NCBI GenBank assembly: GCA_016719105.1 | Contig: JADKAQ010000017.1 | Span: forward strand, 1-64,000 | DNA from: Gemmatimonadota bacterium | GTDB taxonomy: Bacteria > Gemmatimonadota > Gemmatimonadetes > Gemmatimonadales > Gemmatimonadaceae | Direction: 5' to 3' | DNA length: 64,000 nucleotides | Part shown: positions 27,691 through 35,331 of the stretch, piece by piece | Layout: every line of letters begins with the position of its first letter | Numbering within the stretch: position 1 is the first letter of the stretch | Translations under genes and position numbers: made by a program | The notes under the pieces: model-generated | Told to the model about the DNA's origin: nothing | Database searches by the model: none | Seen by the model: only the letters and a program-made list of their open reading frames with translations

Positions 27691-27760
27691 CCAGCGCGGC
27701 GCGCCTAACCAGCGCGGCGCGCCTGGCTGGCGCGGCGCGCCCAACCAGCGCGGCGCGCCT
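27681..27760. repeat. Four tandem 18-bp units overlapping the MCP stop
   Basis: Unit GCGCGCCTAACCAGCGCG is perfect at 27681-27698 and 27699-27716. A third copy (27717-27734) has the centre replaced by TGGCTGG, and a fourth (27735-27752) differs by one base. An 8-bp partial copy follows. Each unit has complementary GCGC ends and could form a hairpin, so the block may stop or slow convergent transcripts between the MCP gene and the minus-strand gene ending at 27772. Confidence 0.75.
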
Positions 27761-27771
27761 CGTCCCCGCGT

Positions 27772-28497
27772 TCAGCCAGCGCGCTTCATCCGCTCGCGCT
27801 GAATCTCGGCGTGCACGTCGCTGGTCAGCCCCTTCCCCAGGGTGGCGAGCCGGTCGAGCTCCGCCTTCGTGATCCCCCCGATCTCGCCGCGATACGCGGC
27901 CTTGAGCGCGTTCATCCGGTTCTGCGAGGCGATCATCTCCTCGTGCGTGTGGATCACGCGCGCCGAGACGCCTGGGCGCCCCTTGAGGTGCGCGGCGACG
28001 CGCGCCACGTGTCGGGCATGGACCTCGGCCGGCGACGTCGTGGCCGGGAGGTACTCGGTCACGATGAGTGGTGGGTTCTCCATCGCCGCCGCCGCCGCCG
28101 CGTTGCTCGTCGCCACGAACGAGCCGTCGCTGCATTCGGTCTCCATGTCGGTCACCTTGCCCGGCGTCTTGCGCAGGAGCCAGAGCAGGAGACGCAGCCA
28201 GAGCTTCTTGATGTGCGGATGATAGAGCGCCGCCGTGACCGTGCAGTCGCGCGAGATGAGCGTGCGCACCAGGATCGCGCTCAGCACCGTCCCCGGCGTC
28301 TCGGTGATCGTCTTGTCCTCGACGTCGGCCAACAGCTTGAACCCCCGACTGGTGAGGAGGGCGGCCGTCTTGTCGTACCACCCCAGGTCGAGGTGCCGGA
28401 AGTCCTGCGGCCTCGCCATGACGAAGCGATGCGTCGGCTGGTAGGTGGCCTCGATGATGGCCAGAATGTCGTGGGCGGCCTGTTCGACGGGTTCCAT
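27772..28497 (-). CDS. Conserved hypothetical protein
   Basis: 241 residues with no signal peptide; the single hydrophobic stretch (KKLWLRLLLWLLRKTP, about 100-115) looks amphipathic rather than membrane-spanning. Recognisable phrases are DILAIIEATYQPTHRFVMAR, DLGWYDKTAALLTSRGFKLL, ETECSDGSFVATSNA and VHARHVARVAAHLKGRPG. I do not recognise the family. A soluble alpha/beta protein is likely. It is convergent with the MCP gene and divergent from the epimerase gene. Confidence 0.65.
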   Translation of the reverse strand: MEPVEQAAHDILAIIEATYQPTHRFVMARPQDFRHLDLGWYDKTAALLTSRGFKLLADVEDKTITETPGTVLSAILVRTLISRDCTVTAALYHPHIKKLWLRLLLWLLRKTPGKVTDMETECSDGSFVATSNAAAAAAMENPPLIVTEYLPATTSPAEVHARHVARVAAHLKGRPGVSARVIHTHEEMIASQNRMNALKAAYRGEIGGITKAELDRLATLGKGLTSDVHAEIQRERMKRAG

Positions 28498-28691
28498 GCG
28501 GGCGAGTGTGGTCGGGGGGACGGAGGGCGAAGCTGCTGGAAGACGTGTGGCGCGCGGCGACGGTAACCCAAGGCCTTGCAGCTGTGCGGCGGGTCACACC
28601 CGGAACGGTCAAACCCCTAGCGCCCCCCCGCTCCACCCGACAACATCCTCGCCACCCCCTTGGCGCCCGTCCCCGAGCCCCCGCCCCCGCC

Positions 28692-29816
28692 ATGACCAGC
28701 CGCCGCGACTTCCTCGGCACGACCCTAACGACCCTCAGCGCGGCCGCCCTGCTCGACCCGCGCGCCCTCGTCCCCCGGCTCACCAGGGCCGCGCCGAAGA
28801 AGATCCTGATCCTCGGCGGGACCGGCTTCGTGGGGCCGCACGACGTGAAGTGCGCGCTCGAGCGCGGTCACCAGGTCACGATCTTCAACCGCGGGCGCAG
28901 TGCCCCGGGGATGTTCGGCAAGGACGTCGAGGAACTCGCCGGCGATCGCGCCGCCGAGCTCACCGCGCTCAAGGGGCGCAAGTGGGACGCGGTCATCGAC
29001 GAGTCGGCCTCGCTCTCCAGCGCCCCCGACTGGGTGAAGAACTCGGCGAACGCACTCAAGGACTCGGTCGACCAGTACCTCTTCATCTCCACGCGCTCGG
29101 TCTACGCCGACGTGAGCCGCGTCCCCATGACCAACGAGGCGCCGGTCCTCACGCGCGAGAACTCGCCGCTCAAGGAGGGACAGGCCCTCCCGTACGGTCA
29201 CGCCAAGGCGTACGCCGAGAAGGAGGCGCACGCCGCCATGCCGGGGCGCGTGACGGTCGTTCGCCCGGGACTCATCATCGGTCCGGGCGATGACACCGAT
29301 CGCTTCACCTACTGGCCGGTGCGCATCGCGCGCGGTGGCGAGGTGCTCGTGCCCGGCGACGGCACCGATCACGTGCAGATCATCGACGTGCGCGACCTGG
29401 TGGAATTCTGCGTGACGCTCGTCGAGAACCGCACCTATGGCGTCTTCAATGGCGTCACTCCGCAGCTGGGGATGCCGTTCCGCGAGTTCGTGCAGCGCAT
29501 CGAGAAGGGGGTCGGCGGGAACGGGAGCTATACCTGGGTCGACGCCGACTTCCTGCGGGAGAACGGGGCCAATCCGTACGGGCGCGAGCTCCCGGTCTTC
29601 CAGGTGATGAAGGGGCGCACCGCCGGCTTTGCGCGGTTTGACCTCACCCCCGAGGTCAAGGCGGGGCTCAAGTGGCGTCCCATGGAGGTCACCGCACGCG
29701 AGACGCTGGAGTGGTTCCGTACGCTCCCGGCCGACCGCCAAGCGGGGCTCAAGACCGGCTTCACGCCCGATCGGGAGCGTGAGTTGCTGGCCAAGTGGCA
29801 CGCGCTCGGGAAGTAG
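28692..29816 (+). CDS. NAD-dependent epimerase/dehydratase family protein, Tat-exported
   Basis: 374 residues. The N-terminus MTSRRDFLGTTLTTLSAAAL is a twin-arginine signal (SRRDFLG). The mature protein opens with KKILILGGTGFVGPHDVKCA, the Rossmann GxxGxxG dinucleotide motif of extended short-chain dehydrogenases. YLFISTRSVYADVS and the catalytic-type Tyr-x3-Lys (YGHAKAYAEK region) follow, then VVRPGLIIGPGDDTDR. A Tat-targeted epimerase is unusual but recurs in several phyla; it would carry folded NAD-bound protein to the periplasm. The ATG at 28692 is set by the Tat motif. The ggt gene starts 3 bp after its stop, so they form an operon. Confidence 0.88.
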   Translation: MTSRRDFLGTTLTTLSAAALLDPRALVPRLTRAAPKKILILGGTGFVGPHDVKCALERGHQVTIFNRGRSAPGMFGKDVEELAGDRAAELTALKGRKWDAVIDESASLSSAPDWVKNSANALKDSVDQYLFISTRSVYADVSRVPMTNEAPVLTRENSPLKEGQALPYGHAKAYAEKEAHAAMPGRVTVVRPGLIIGPGDDTDRFTYWPVRIARGGEVLVPGDGTDHVQIIDVRDLVEFCVTLVENRTYGVFNGVTPQLGMPFREFVQRIEKGVGGNGSYTWVDADFLRENGANPYGRELPVFQVMKGRTAGFARFDLTPEVKAGLKWRPMEVTARETLEWFRTLPADRQAGLKTGFTPDRERELLAKWHALGK

Positions 29817-29819
29817 CGC

Positions 29820-31667
29820 ATGCGCCCGATTCACGCCGCCCCGCCACGCGCGGTACTCGTCAGGCAGCTCCTCTTCCTCGCGCTCATGATGTCGTCGCCG
29901 GCCTCGCTCGCGGCGCAGCAGCAGGCGGCCGAAGCCCCCGCCACCGCCGCGCCGCGCTTCCAGACGCGCCCTGCCGTCACGGGGCTCAACGGGATCGTCT
30001 CGTCCGGACATCCGGTCTCGAGCGCGGCCGGGCTTCGCATCCTCATGCAAGGGGGCAACGCCTTCGACGCGGCCGTGGCCACGGGCGCTGCTGCTGCGAT
30101 GGGCGAGCCCGAGATGAACGGGATCGGTGGCAACGGCTTCATGACCGTCTACCACAAGGCGACCGGGAAGGTCTGGTCGCTGTCGATGGCCGGTGCCGCC
30201 CCCAAGGGGATCAACCCCGCCGAGATGACGCCGGCGACGCTCAACGCGGGGATGAAGGCGGGGATCGTACCGGGAAACCTGGGCGGATACCTCGCCCTGC
30301 TCCAGCGGTTCGGCACGATGTCGTTAGCGCAGGTCTTCGCCCCGGCCATCGAACTGGCCGAGCACGGCTACCCCATCGACCGGCTGCTCGCCGGTTCGAT
30401 CGATCGTGGCAAGGGGAACCTCGGGCGCTATCCCACGACTGCGGCGCTCTTTCTCCCCGGCGGTGAGCCGATCAAGGCCGGTGAGCTGTATCGCAACGCC
30501 GACTACGCCGCGACGCTTCGCAAGCTGGTCGAGGCCGAGAAGCGGGCAAAGGGGCGTGGTGCCTCGCGCACGGCGGCGATCCAGGCGGCATTCGACCGCT
30601 TCTACAAGGGCGACATCGCCGCCGAGATCGATCGCTTCTTCAAGGCAAACGGCGGCGTGCTGACGGCGGCCGATCTCGCCGCGTACTCGCCCGAGTGGAC
30701 CGAGGCGCTGCACACCACCTATCGCGGGTATGACGTCTACTCGAACCCGTCGACCTCGCGCGGTGGCTTCGAGGTGTTGATGCAGGCGTCGCTGGTGGAA
30801 GGATTCGACCTGTCGAAGTCCGGGGCCGCATCGTTGCACGCGCAGATCGAGGCCATCAAGGTCGCCAAGGCCGACATCTACCGGTACGTCGCTGATCCCA
30901 AGTTCCACGCGGTCCCCACCCACGGGATGTTGTCGAAGGAGTACCTGTCGAAACGGCGCGCGCTGATCGACATGGCCAAGGCGGGCGGCTATCCCGACCC
31001 CGGCGTTCCCGTGGGCGCCACGTCGACCCCGGCCGGGGCACACGACTTTCCGACCTTCGACGAGGTCTACGACAGCGAGGTGCATACCACCTCGTTCTCC
31101 GTGGTCGACAAGGCCGGCAACGCCGTGGGCGTCACGCCCACGTTAGGCGGGCTGTTCGGGAGCAACGTCGTCGTCGGCCACACCGGGCTCCTGCTCAACA
31201 ACGGGATGCGACTCGGCTCCACGTCACCCTATCCCGAGAACGTCAACTACGTGGGGGCGGGGAAGGTCCCCATCCTCAACAATGCGCCGGTCGTGGTCCT
31301 CAAGGAGGGGAAGCTGGCCTTCGTCTTCGGCACCCCCGGTGGCGAGACGATTGGGCAGACGGAGTTTCAGGTGCTGGTGCGCCTGCTGGACGAGAAGCTC
31401 CCGGTACAGGAGGCGATCGAGGCGCCGCGCTTCGCGCTCGACGCGGCTCCCAACTTCTACAAGCAGGGGGCGGCGATCGAGGTGCGCATCGAGGGGCGGG
31501 CCAGCGTCGACGACATCGCCGCGCTTCGGGCGCTTGGGCACAAGGTGACCGTCCTCCCCGGGTGGGGGAGCCTGGGCCACATGCAGGTGATCGCGGTCGA
31601 TCCCCGGACCGGGCGGCTCGTCGCGGGGGCCGATCCTCGGCGTACGGGATACGCGATGGGGTTCTAG
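29820..31667 (+). CDS. ggt: Gamma-glutamyltransferase family protein
   Basis: 615 residues with a signal peptide (LLFLALMMSSPASLAAQ). The large-subunit region shows GIVSSGHPVSSAAGLRILMQ and GGNAFDAAVAT. The autoprocessing site is HTTSFSVVDKAGNAVGVT, with the nucleophile Thr at residue 423. Small-subunit motifs FGTPGGETIG and AIEAPRFALD follow. It should self-cleave into two subunits and hydrolyse or transfer gamma-glutamyl groups (glutathione and related compounds) in the periplasm. The usual small-subunit PLSSMxP motif is altered (VPILNNAPVV), as in some GGT-like acylases, so the substrate may not be glutathione. Co-transcribed with the upstream epimerase; an intrinsic terminator follows. 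Confidence 0.88.
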   Translation: MRPIHAAPPRAVLVRQLLFLALMMSSPASLAAQQQAAEAPATAAPRFQTRPAVTGLNGIVSSGHPVSSAAGLRILMQGGNAFDAAVATGAAAAMGEPEMNGIGGNGFMTVYHKATGKVWSLSMAGAAPKGINPAEMTPATLNAGMKAGIVPGNLGGYLALLQRFGTMSLAQVFAPAIELAEHGYPIDRLLAGSIDRGKGNLGRYPTTAALFLPGGEPIKAGELYRNADYAATLRKLVEAEKRAKGRGASRTAAIQAAFDRFYKGDIAAEIDRFFKANGGVLTAADLAAYSPEWTEALHTTYRGYDVYSNPSTSRGGFEVLMQASLVEGFDLSKSGAASLHAQIEAIKVAKADIYRYVADPKFHAVPTHGMLSKEYLSKRRALIDMAKAGGYPDPGVPVGATSTPAGAHDFPTFDEVYDSEVHTTSFSVVDKAGNAVGVTPTLGGLFGSNVVVGHTGLLLNNGMRLGSTSPYPENVNYVGAGKVPILNNAPVVVLKEGKLAFVFGTPGGETIGQTEFQVLVRLLDEKLPVQEAIEAPRFALDAAPNFYKQGAAIEVRIEGRASVDDIAALRALGHKVTVLPGWGSLGHMQVIAVDPRTGRLVAGADPRRTGYAMGF

Positions 31668-31694
31668 GCGTCGCCTCATCGTCTGATCCTCGCT

Positions 31695-31727
31695 CGCGCC
31701 CCGGCCTCCTCCGGGGCGCGTTGCTTT
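31695..31727 (+). terminator. Intrinsic terminator of the epimerase-ggt operon
   Basis: Perfect 10-bp stem CGCGCCCCGG / CCGGGGCGCG (31695-31704 and 31711-31720), 6-nt loop, then TTGCTTT. It lies 28 bp past the ggt stop. Confidence 0.8.
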
Positions 31728-31783
31728 GACGGCTGCAACGGTTGGCGCTACTGTTGGCGCGCCCTCACTGGAGACACGTGCCC

Positions 31784-32236
31784 ATGCCCGCGGCCAAGGA
31801 GTCCACCCCCGCCGAGTACCTCGCCTCACTCCCCGCCGACCGCCGCGCGGTGGTCGAGGCGGTGCGCAAGGTCATCAGGAAGCACCTCCCCAAGGGGTAC
31901 GCCGAGTCGTTTCGCTGGGGGATGCTCGCGTACGAGATCCCACTCAAGCTCCATCCCGAGACGTACAACAAGCAGCCGCTGATGTACCTCGCACTCGCTG
32001 CGCAGAAGAACAACTTCGCGTTGTACCTGACGAACATCGCCAGCGACAAGGTGCTGATGGGAAAGCTCGCGGCGCACTACAAGGCCATCGGCAAGAAGCT
32101 CGACATGGGGAAGGGGTGCCTGCGTTTCAAGACGCTGGAGGAGTTGCCGCTGGCCCTGGTTGGTGAGATGGTCGCCTCGACGCCGGTGGAGCGGCGGATC
32201 GCGTTGTTCGACGAGGGGCGGAAGGCGAAGAAGTAG
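31784..32236 (+). CDS. DUF1801 domain protein
   Basis: 150 residues. It shows the DUF1801/YdhG pattern: TPAEYLASLPADRRAVVEAV near the start, SFRWGMLAYEIP near 40, YLALAAQKNNFALYLTN near 65, then MGKGCLRFKTLEELPLALVG. Proteins of this small alpha/beta family are cytoplasmic and of unproven function; structure suggests ligand or iron-related binding in relatives. The ATG at 31784 is chosen by family length. It sits between two hairpin terminators and is probably monocistronic. Confidence 0.85.
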   Translation: MPAAKESTPAEYLASLPADRRAVVEAVRKVIRKHLPKGYAESFRWGMLAYEIPLKLHPETYNKQPLMYLALAAQKNNFALYLTNIASDKVLMGKLAAHYKAIGKKLDMGKGCLRFKTLEELPLALVGEMVASTPVERRIALFDEGRKAKK

Positions 32237-32247
32237 GGAGGCGGATG

Positions 32248-32283
32248 GGGCGGCCGTCCCGTCGCGCGCGGGATCGGCCGCCC
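32248..32283 (+). terminator. Hairpin after the DUF1801 gene
   Basis: GGGCGGCCG-TCCCG pairs with CGGGA-(T bulge)-CGGCCGCCC around a 7-nt loop: 14 bp with one bulge, 11 bp after the stop codon. There is no T-tract, so its efficiency as an intrinsic terminator is uncertain. Confidence 0.55.
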
Positions 32284-32343
32284 GCATTGCGCCCTGGCCC
32301 CGAGCGCTGCTTCTTTGTGCCACCCCTCACCCGCGCACCAACC

Positions 32344-32793
32344 ATGAAAAACCTCTACGACCCCGCGCGCGTCACCGAGCTCAAGTCCCGCATCGCGCAG
32401 CTGCGCGCCGACAGCCCGCGCCAGTGGGGGAAGATGGACGTGCCGCAGGCGGTGGCGCACATGTCGGTGGCCTTCGAGGCGGCGCTGGGAGACGTGGATG
32501 TTCCGCGCCTCTTCATGGGGCGCCTCGTCGGGGGCTTCGTGAAGCGGTCGGTGCTCAGCAACGACGCCCCCTTCATGAAGAACGCTCCAACGGCGCCGAG
32601 CTACATCGTGGCCGACCAGCGCGAGTTGGATCGCGAGCGCCAGCGCCTGCTCACGCTCATCGACCGGTTCGCCGCTGGCCCGTCGGTGTGTACCACGAAG
32701 CCGCACGCCTTCTTTGGCCCCCTCACGGCTGACGAGTGGGCGATCCTCATGTACAAGCATGTCGATCACCACTTGCGGCAGTTCGGCGCGTAA
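32344..32793 (+). CDS. DUF1569 (DinB-like fold) protein
   Basis: 149 residues, all helical. It begins MKNLYDPARVTELKSRIAQL and shows WGKMDVPQAVAHMSVAFEA. It ends KPHAFFGPLTADEWAILMYK followed by HVDHHLRQFGA. The spaced His residues (AHM, then HVDHH) match the metal-binding triad of the DinB/YfiT-like four-helix-bundle fold, to which DUF1569 belongs. Such proteins may be thiol-dependent metalloenzymes; the substrate is unknown. The gene is followed 35 bp later by a VOC gene in the same direction, possibly one transcript. Confidence 0.82.
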   Translation: MKNLYDPARVTELKSRIAQLRADSPRQWGKMDVPQAVAHMSVAFEAALGDVDVPRLFMGRLVGGFVKRSVLSNDAPFMKNAPTAPSYIVADQRELDRERQRLLTLIDRFAAGPSVCTTKPHAFFGPLTADEWAILMYKHVDHHLRQFGA

Positions 32794-32828
32794 CGCGCCT
32801 CCTCCTCCTCCTCCTCACCGGAGTCACC

Positions 32829-33215
32829 ATGCGACGTGTCACCGGAATTGGCGGGATCTTCTTCAAGGCGAAGGACCCCACGGCGCTGCGCGCCTGGTAC
32901 CAGCAGCATCTTGGCATCGACGTGCAGGCGTGGGGCGGGGTGTCGTTCAGGTGGACCGATGCGGCCGGGGCGCCCTACGCCGGGACGACCGTGTGGAGCA
33001 TCATGCCCGACACGACGAAGTACTATGCGCCCGGCACCTCATCGTTCATGATCAACTACCGGGTCGCGGACCTGCACGCGTTGCTGGCCGCGCTGCGCAG
33101 CGAGGGGTGCCAGGTGGACGAGAAGGTGGACGAATCGGAGTACGGGAAGTTCGGGTGGGTCGTCGACCCCGAGGGGAACAAGGTCGAGTTGTGGGAGGCG
33201 CCGGAGGGACAGTAG
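32829..33215 (+). CDS. VOC/glyoxalase-like protein
   Basis: 128 residues, a single VOC domain. It starts VTGIGGIFFKAKDPTALRAW and has INYRVADLHALLAALRSEGC near 75. It ends FGWVVDPEGNKVELWEAPEG, with the C-terminal metal-ligand Glu (VELWE) present. The ATG at 32829 gives the standard length. No signal peptide, so cytoplasmic. The family includes glyoxalase I, dioxygenases and antibiotic-binding proteins; which one cannot be told. Confidence 0.85.
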   Translation: MRRVTGIGGIFFKAKDPTALRAWYQQHLGIDVQAWGGVSFRWTDAAGAPYAGTTVWSIMPDTTKYYAPGTSSFMINYRVADLHALLAALRSEGCQVDEKVDESEYGKFGWVVDPEGNKVELWEAPEGQ

Positions 33216-33269
33216 CGCGCGGTTCCCACCCCCCTCACCACCCTGCCGGGTGACTCGTAGCTTCCCGGC

Positions 33270-35198
33270 ATGTCGATCCGCTCTGTCTCGCGCGTGGCGC
33301 GCGTGTTCGCATCGCGCGTCGCGCGCGCGTTTGCATCGCGCGTCGCGCTCGCGCTCGCTGCGAATGCCTGCCTAACGCACGCCGCGCAGGGGCAATCCGC
33401 CCGCCCCGCGCCCTTCGACGTCGTGCGCCAGGACGGCGTCATGGTCCCCATGCGCGACGGCGTGGCGCTGTACACCGAGCTCTATCGCCCCGCCCGCGGC
33501 GCCGCGCTCGTCGACAGCGTCTTTCCCGTCCTCCTGCTGCGTACGCCGTACGAGCTGCGCGGCGAGGAGATCGTGCGGCAGGCCAACGCCTTCGCCGCCA
33601 CGGGCTACGTCGTCGCCCTGCAGAACATTCGCGGACGCTATCGGTCTCAAGGGCGCTTCACCAAGTACTCCGTGCTGGATGCGCCAGACGGGTACGACGC
33701 GATCGAATGGTTAGGCACGCGCCCCTTCTCCAACGGCATGGTCGGCACGTGGGGACGCTCGTATGCGGCGCACGCGCAGGCCGACGCCGCCAAGCTCGCC
33801 CCGCCCCACCTCAAGGCGATGATCGTGAACCAGGGCGGGATGGCCAACGCCTGGGATCACGCCGTGCGCCAGGGCGGCGCCTTCGAGTTGGGGCGCGAGA
33901 TGACGTGGGTCTGGCAGGAGGCGCGGCGCGAGACGAAGGACCCCGCCGTGCGCGCGCTCCTCGAGCAGGAGAAGGTGGAGACCTGGTACGAGCGCCTGCC
34001 CCTTCGCACAGGACAGAGCCCGCTCGCCACCGTCCCGGAGTACGAGCAGTACTTCCTCGACGAATGGACGCACGGCGACTACGGCCCGTTCTGGCAGAAG
34101 ATCTCGCTCAACTGGGCCCCGTACTACACGCGGACTGCCGATGTCCCCATGCTGCACCTGGGCGGATGGTACGACATCTTCCTGCGCGGGACGATCGACA
34201 ACTACCTCGGGCTCCGGAACGGCAAGCGCGGCCCCGTGCGCCTGGTCGTCGGTCCGTGGGTGCACGGGGGCAACGGGCGCACCTACGCCGGCGACGTCGA
34301 CTTCGGGGCGCCCTCGGCCATTCCGGGGTTCGACGTCGAGTATCACCTGCGTTGGTTCGACCACTTCCTCAAGGGAGTGCCCAACGGCGTCGATCGCGAC
34401 CCGGCGGTGCGCCTCTTCGTGATGGGCGGTGGCGACGGCACGAAGACATCGGCGGGGAAGCTCTCCCACGGCGGTGCCTGGATCGAGGGCGACCGCTGGC
34501 CCCTCCCCGGGACGCAGTTCACGAGGTTCTACCTGCACGCCAACGGCACGCTGTCGCCGAGGGCGCCATCGCCCTCGGGCGGGGCGACCACCTTCACCTT
34601 CGACCCGGCACACCCCGTCCCGACGTTAGGCGGCAACGTCTCGGCGCGCGTGAAGGACGGCGCCTACGACCAGCGCGAGCGCCCCGACTTTCCCGCCTCG
34701 CGCGCTCCCTACCTTCCGCTCAAGTCGCGGCGCGACGTGCTCGTCTTCGAGACCGAGCCGCTCGCCGAGGATGTGCGCGTGATCGGCCCCATCGAGGTGC
34801 ACCTGCAGGCGTCCACCACGGGGGTGGACACCGACTTCACCGCCAAGCTCGTCGATGTCTACCCGCCGAGCCCCGACTTCCCGGGCGGCTTCGACCTCAA
34901 CATCACCGACGCGATCCAGCGAATGAGCTATCGCGACGGGCGCGCGACGCGCGCGCTGGTGACGCCGGGGCAGGTGTACCACATCGCCATCCGCCCGTTT
35001 CCCACGGCCAACGTCTTCCGGAAGGGGCACCGCATCCGGCTCGACATCTCCAGCAGCAACTTCCCGCGCTTCGACGTGAACGCCAACACGGGAGAGCCGC
35101 TGGGGCGCGAGCGGCGGATCCGGGTGGTGGACAACACCGTGCACCACAGCGCGGCGCGGGCGTCGTACGTGACGCTGCCGATCGTGCCAGTGCGCTGA
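33270..35198 (+). CDS. CocE/NonD family secreted hydrolase (X-Pro dipeptidyl-peptidase-like)
   Basis: 642 residues. The signal region is built from three copies of an 8-residue unit SRVAR-x-FA before AQGQ, an odd repetitive leader. The mature enzyme shows VMVPMRDGVALYTELYRP, the nucleophile elbow GTWGRSYAAHAQADAA, MLHLGGWYDIFLRG with the acid Asp, and VGPWVHGG with the catalytic His. A C-terminal jelly-roll domain (IGPIEVHLQASTTGVDTDF, then HRIRLDISSSNFPRFDVN) completes the CocE/NonD architecture. It likely hydrolyses acyl esters or amides, or X-Pro peptides, outside the cytoplasm. Length is typical. Monocistronic by spacing. Confidence 0.9.
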   Translation: MSIRSVSRVARVFASRVARAFASRVALALAANACLTHAAQGQSARPAPFDVVRQDGVMVPMRDGVALYTELYRPARGAALVDSVFPVLLLRTPYELRGEEIVRQANAFAATGYVVALQNIRGRYRSQGRFTKYSVLDAPDGYDAIEWLGTRPFSNGMVGTWGRSYAAHAQADAAKLAPPHLKAMIVNQGGMANAWDHAVRQGGAFELGREMTWVWQEARRETKDPAVRALLEQEKVETWYERLPLRTGQSPLATVPEYEQYFLDEWTHGDYGPFWQKISLNWAPYYTRTADVPMLHLGGWYDIFLRGTIDNYLGLRNGKRGPVRLVVGPWVHGGNGRTYAGDVDFGAPSAIPGFDVEYHLRWFDHFLKGVPNGVDRDPAVRLFVMGGGDGTKTSAGKLSHGGAWIEGDRWPLPGTQFTRFYLHANGTLSPRAPSPSGGATTFTFDPAHPVPTLGGNVSARVKDGAYDQRERPDFPASRAPYLPLKSRRDVLVFETEPLAEDVRVIGPIEVHLQASTTGVDTDFTAKLVDVYPPSPDFPGGFDLNITDAIQRMSYRDGRATRALVTPGQVYHIAIRPFPTANVFRKGHRIRLDISSSNFPRFDVNANTGEPLGRERRIRVVDNTVHHSAARASYVTLPIVPVR

Positions 35199-35331
35199 CC
35201 GGGCGGGACCAGCCGTTCGTCAACCGGTTGGCCCCGCGACGCTTTGGCGGGGGAGAACCCCGCCGCATCTTTCGCTGTCCCACGCAGGGGTGCTCGCCCG
35301 CTTCGCTCCCTCCACCGCCACGGTCCACCGG

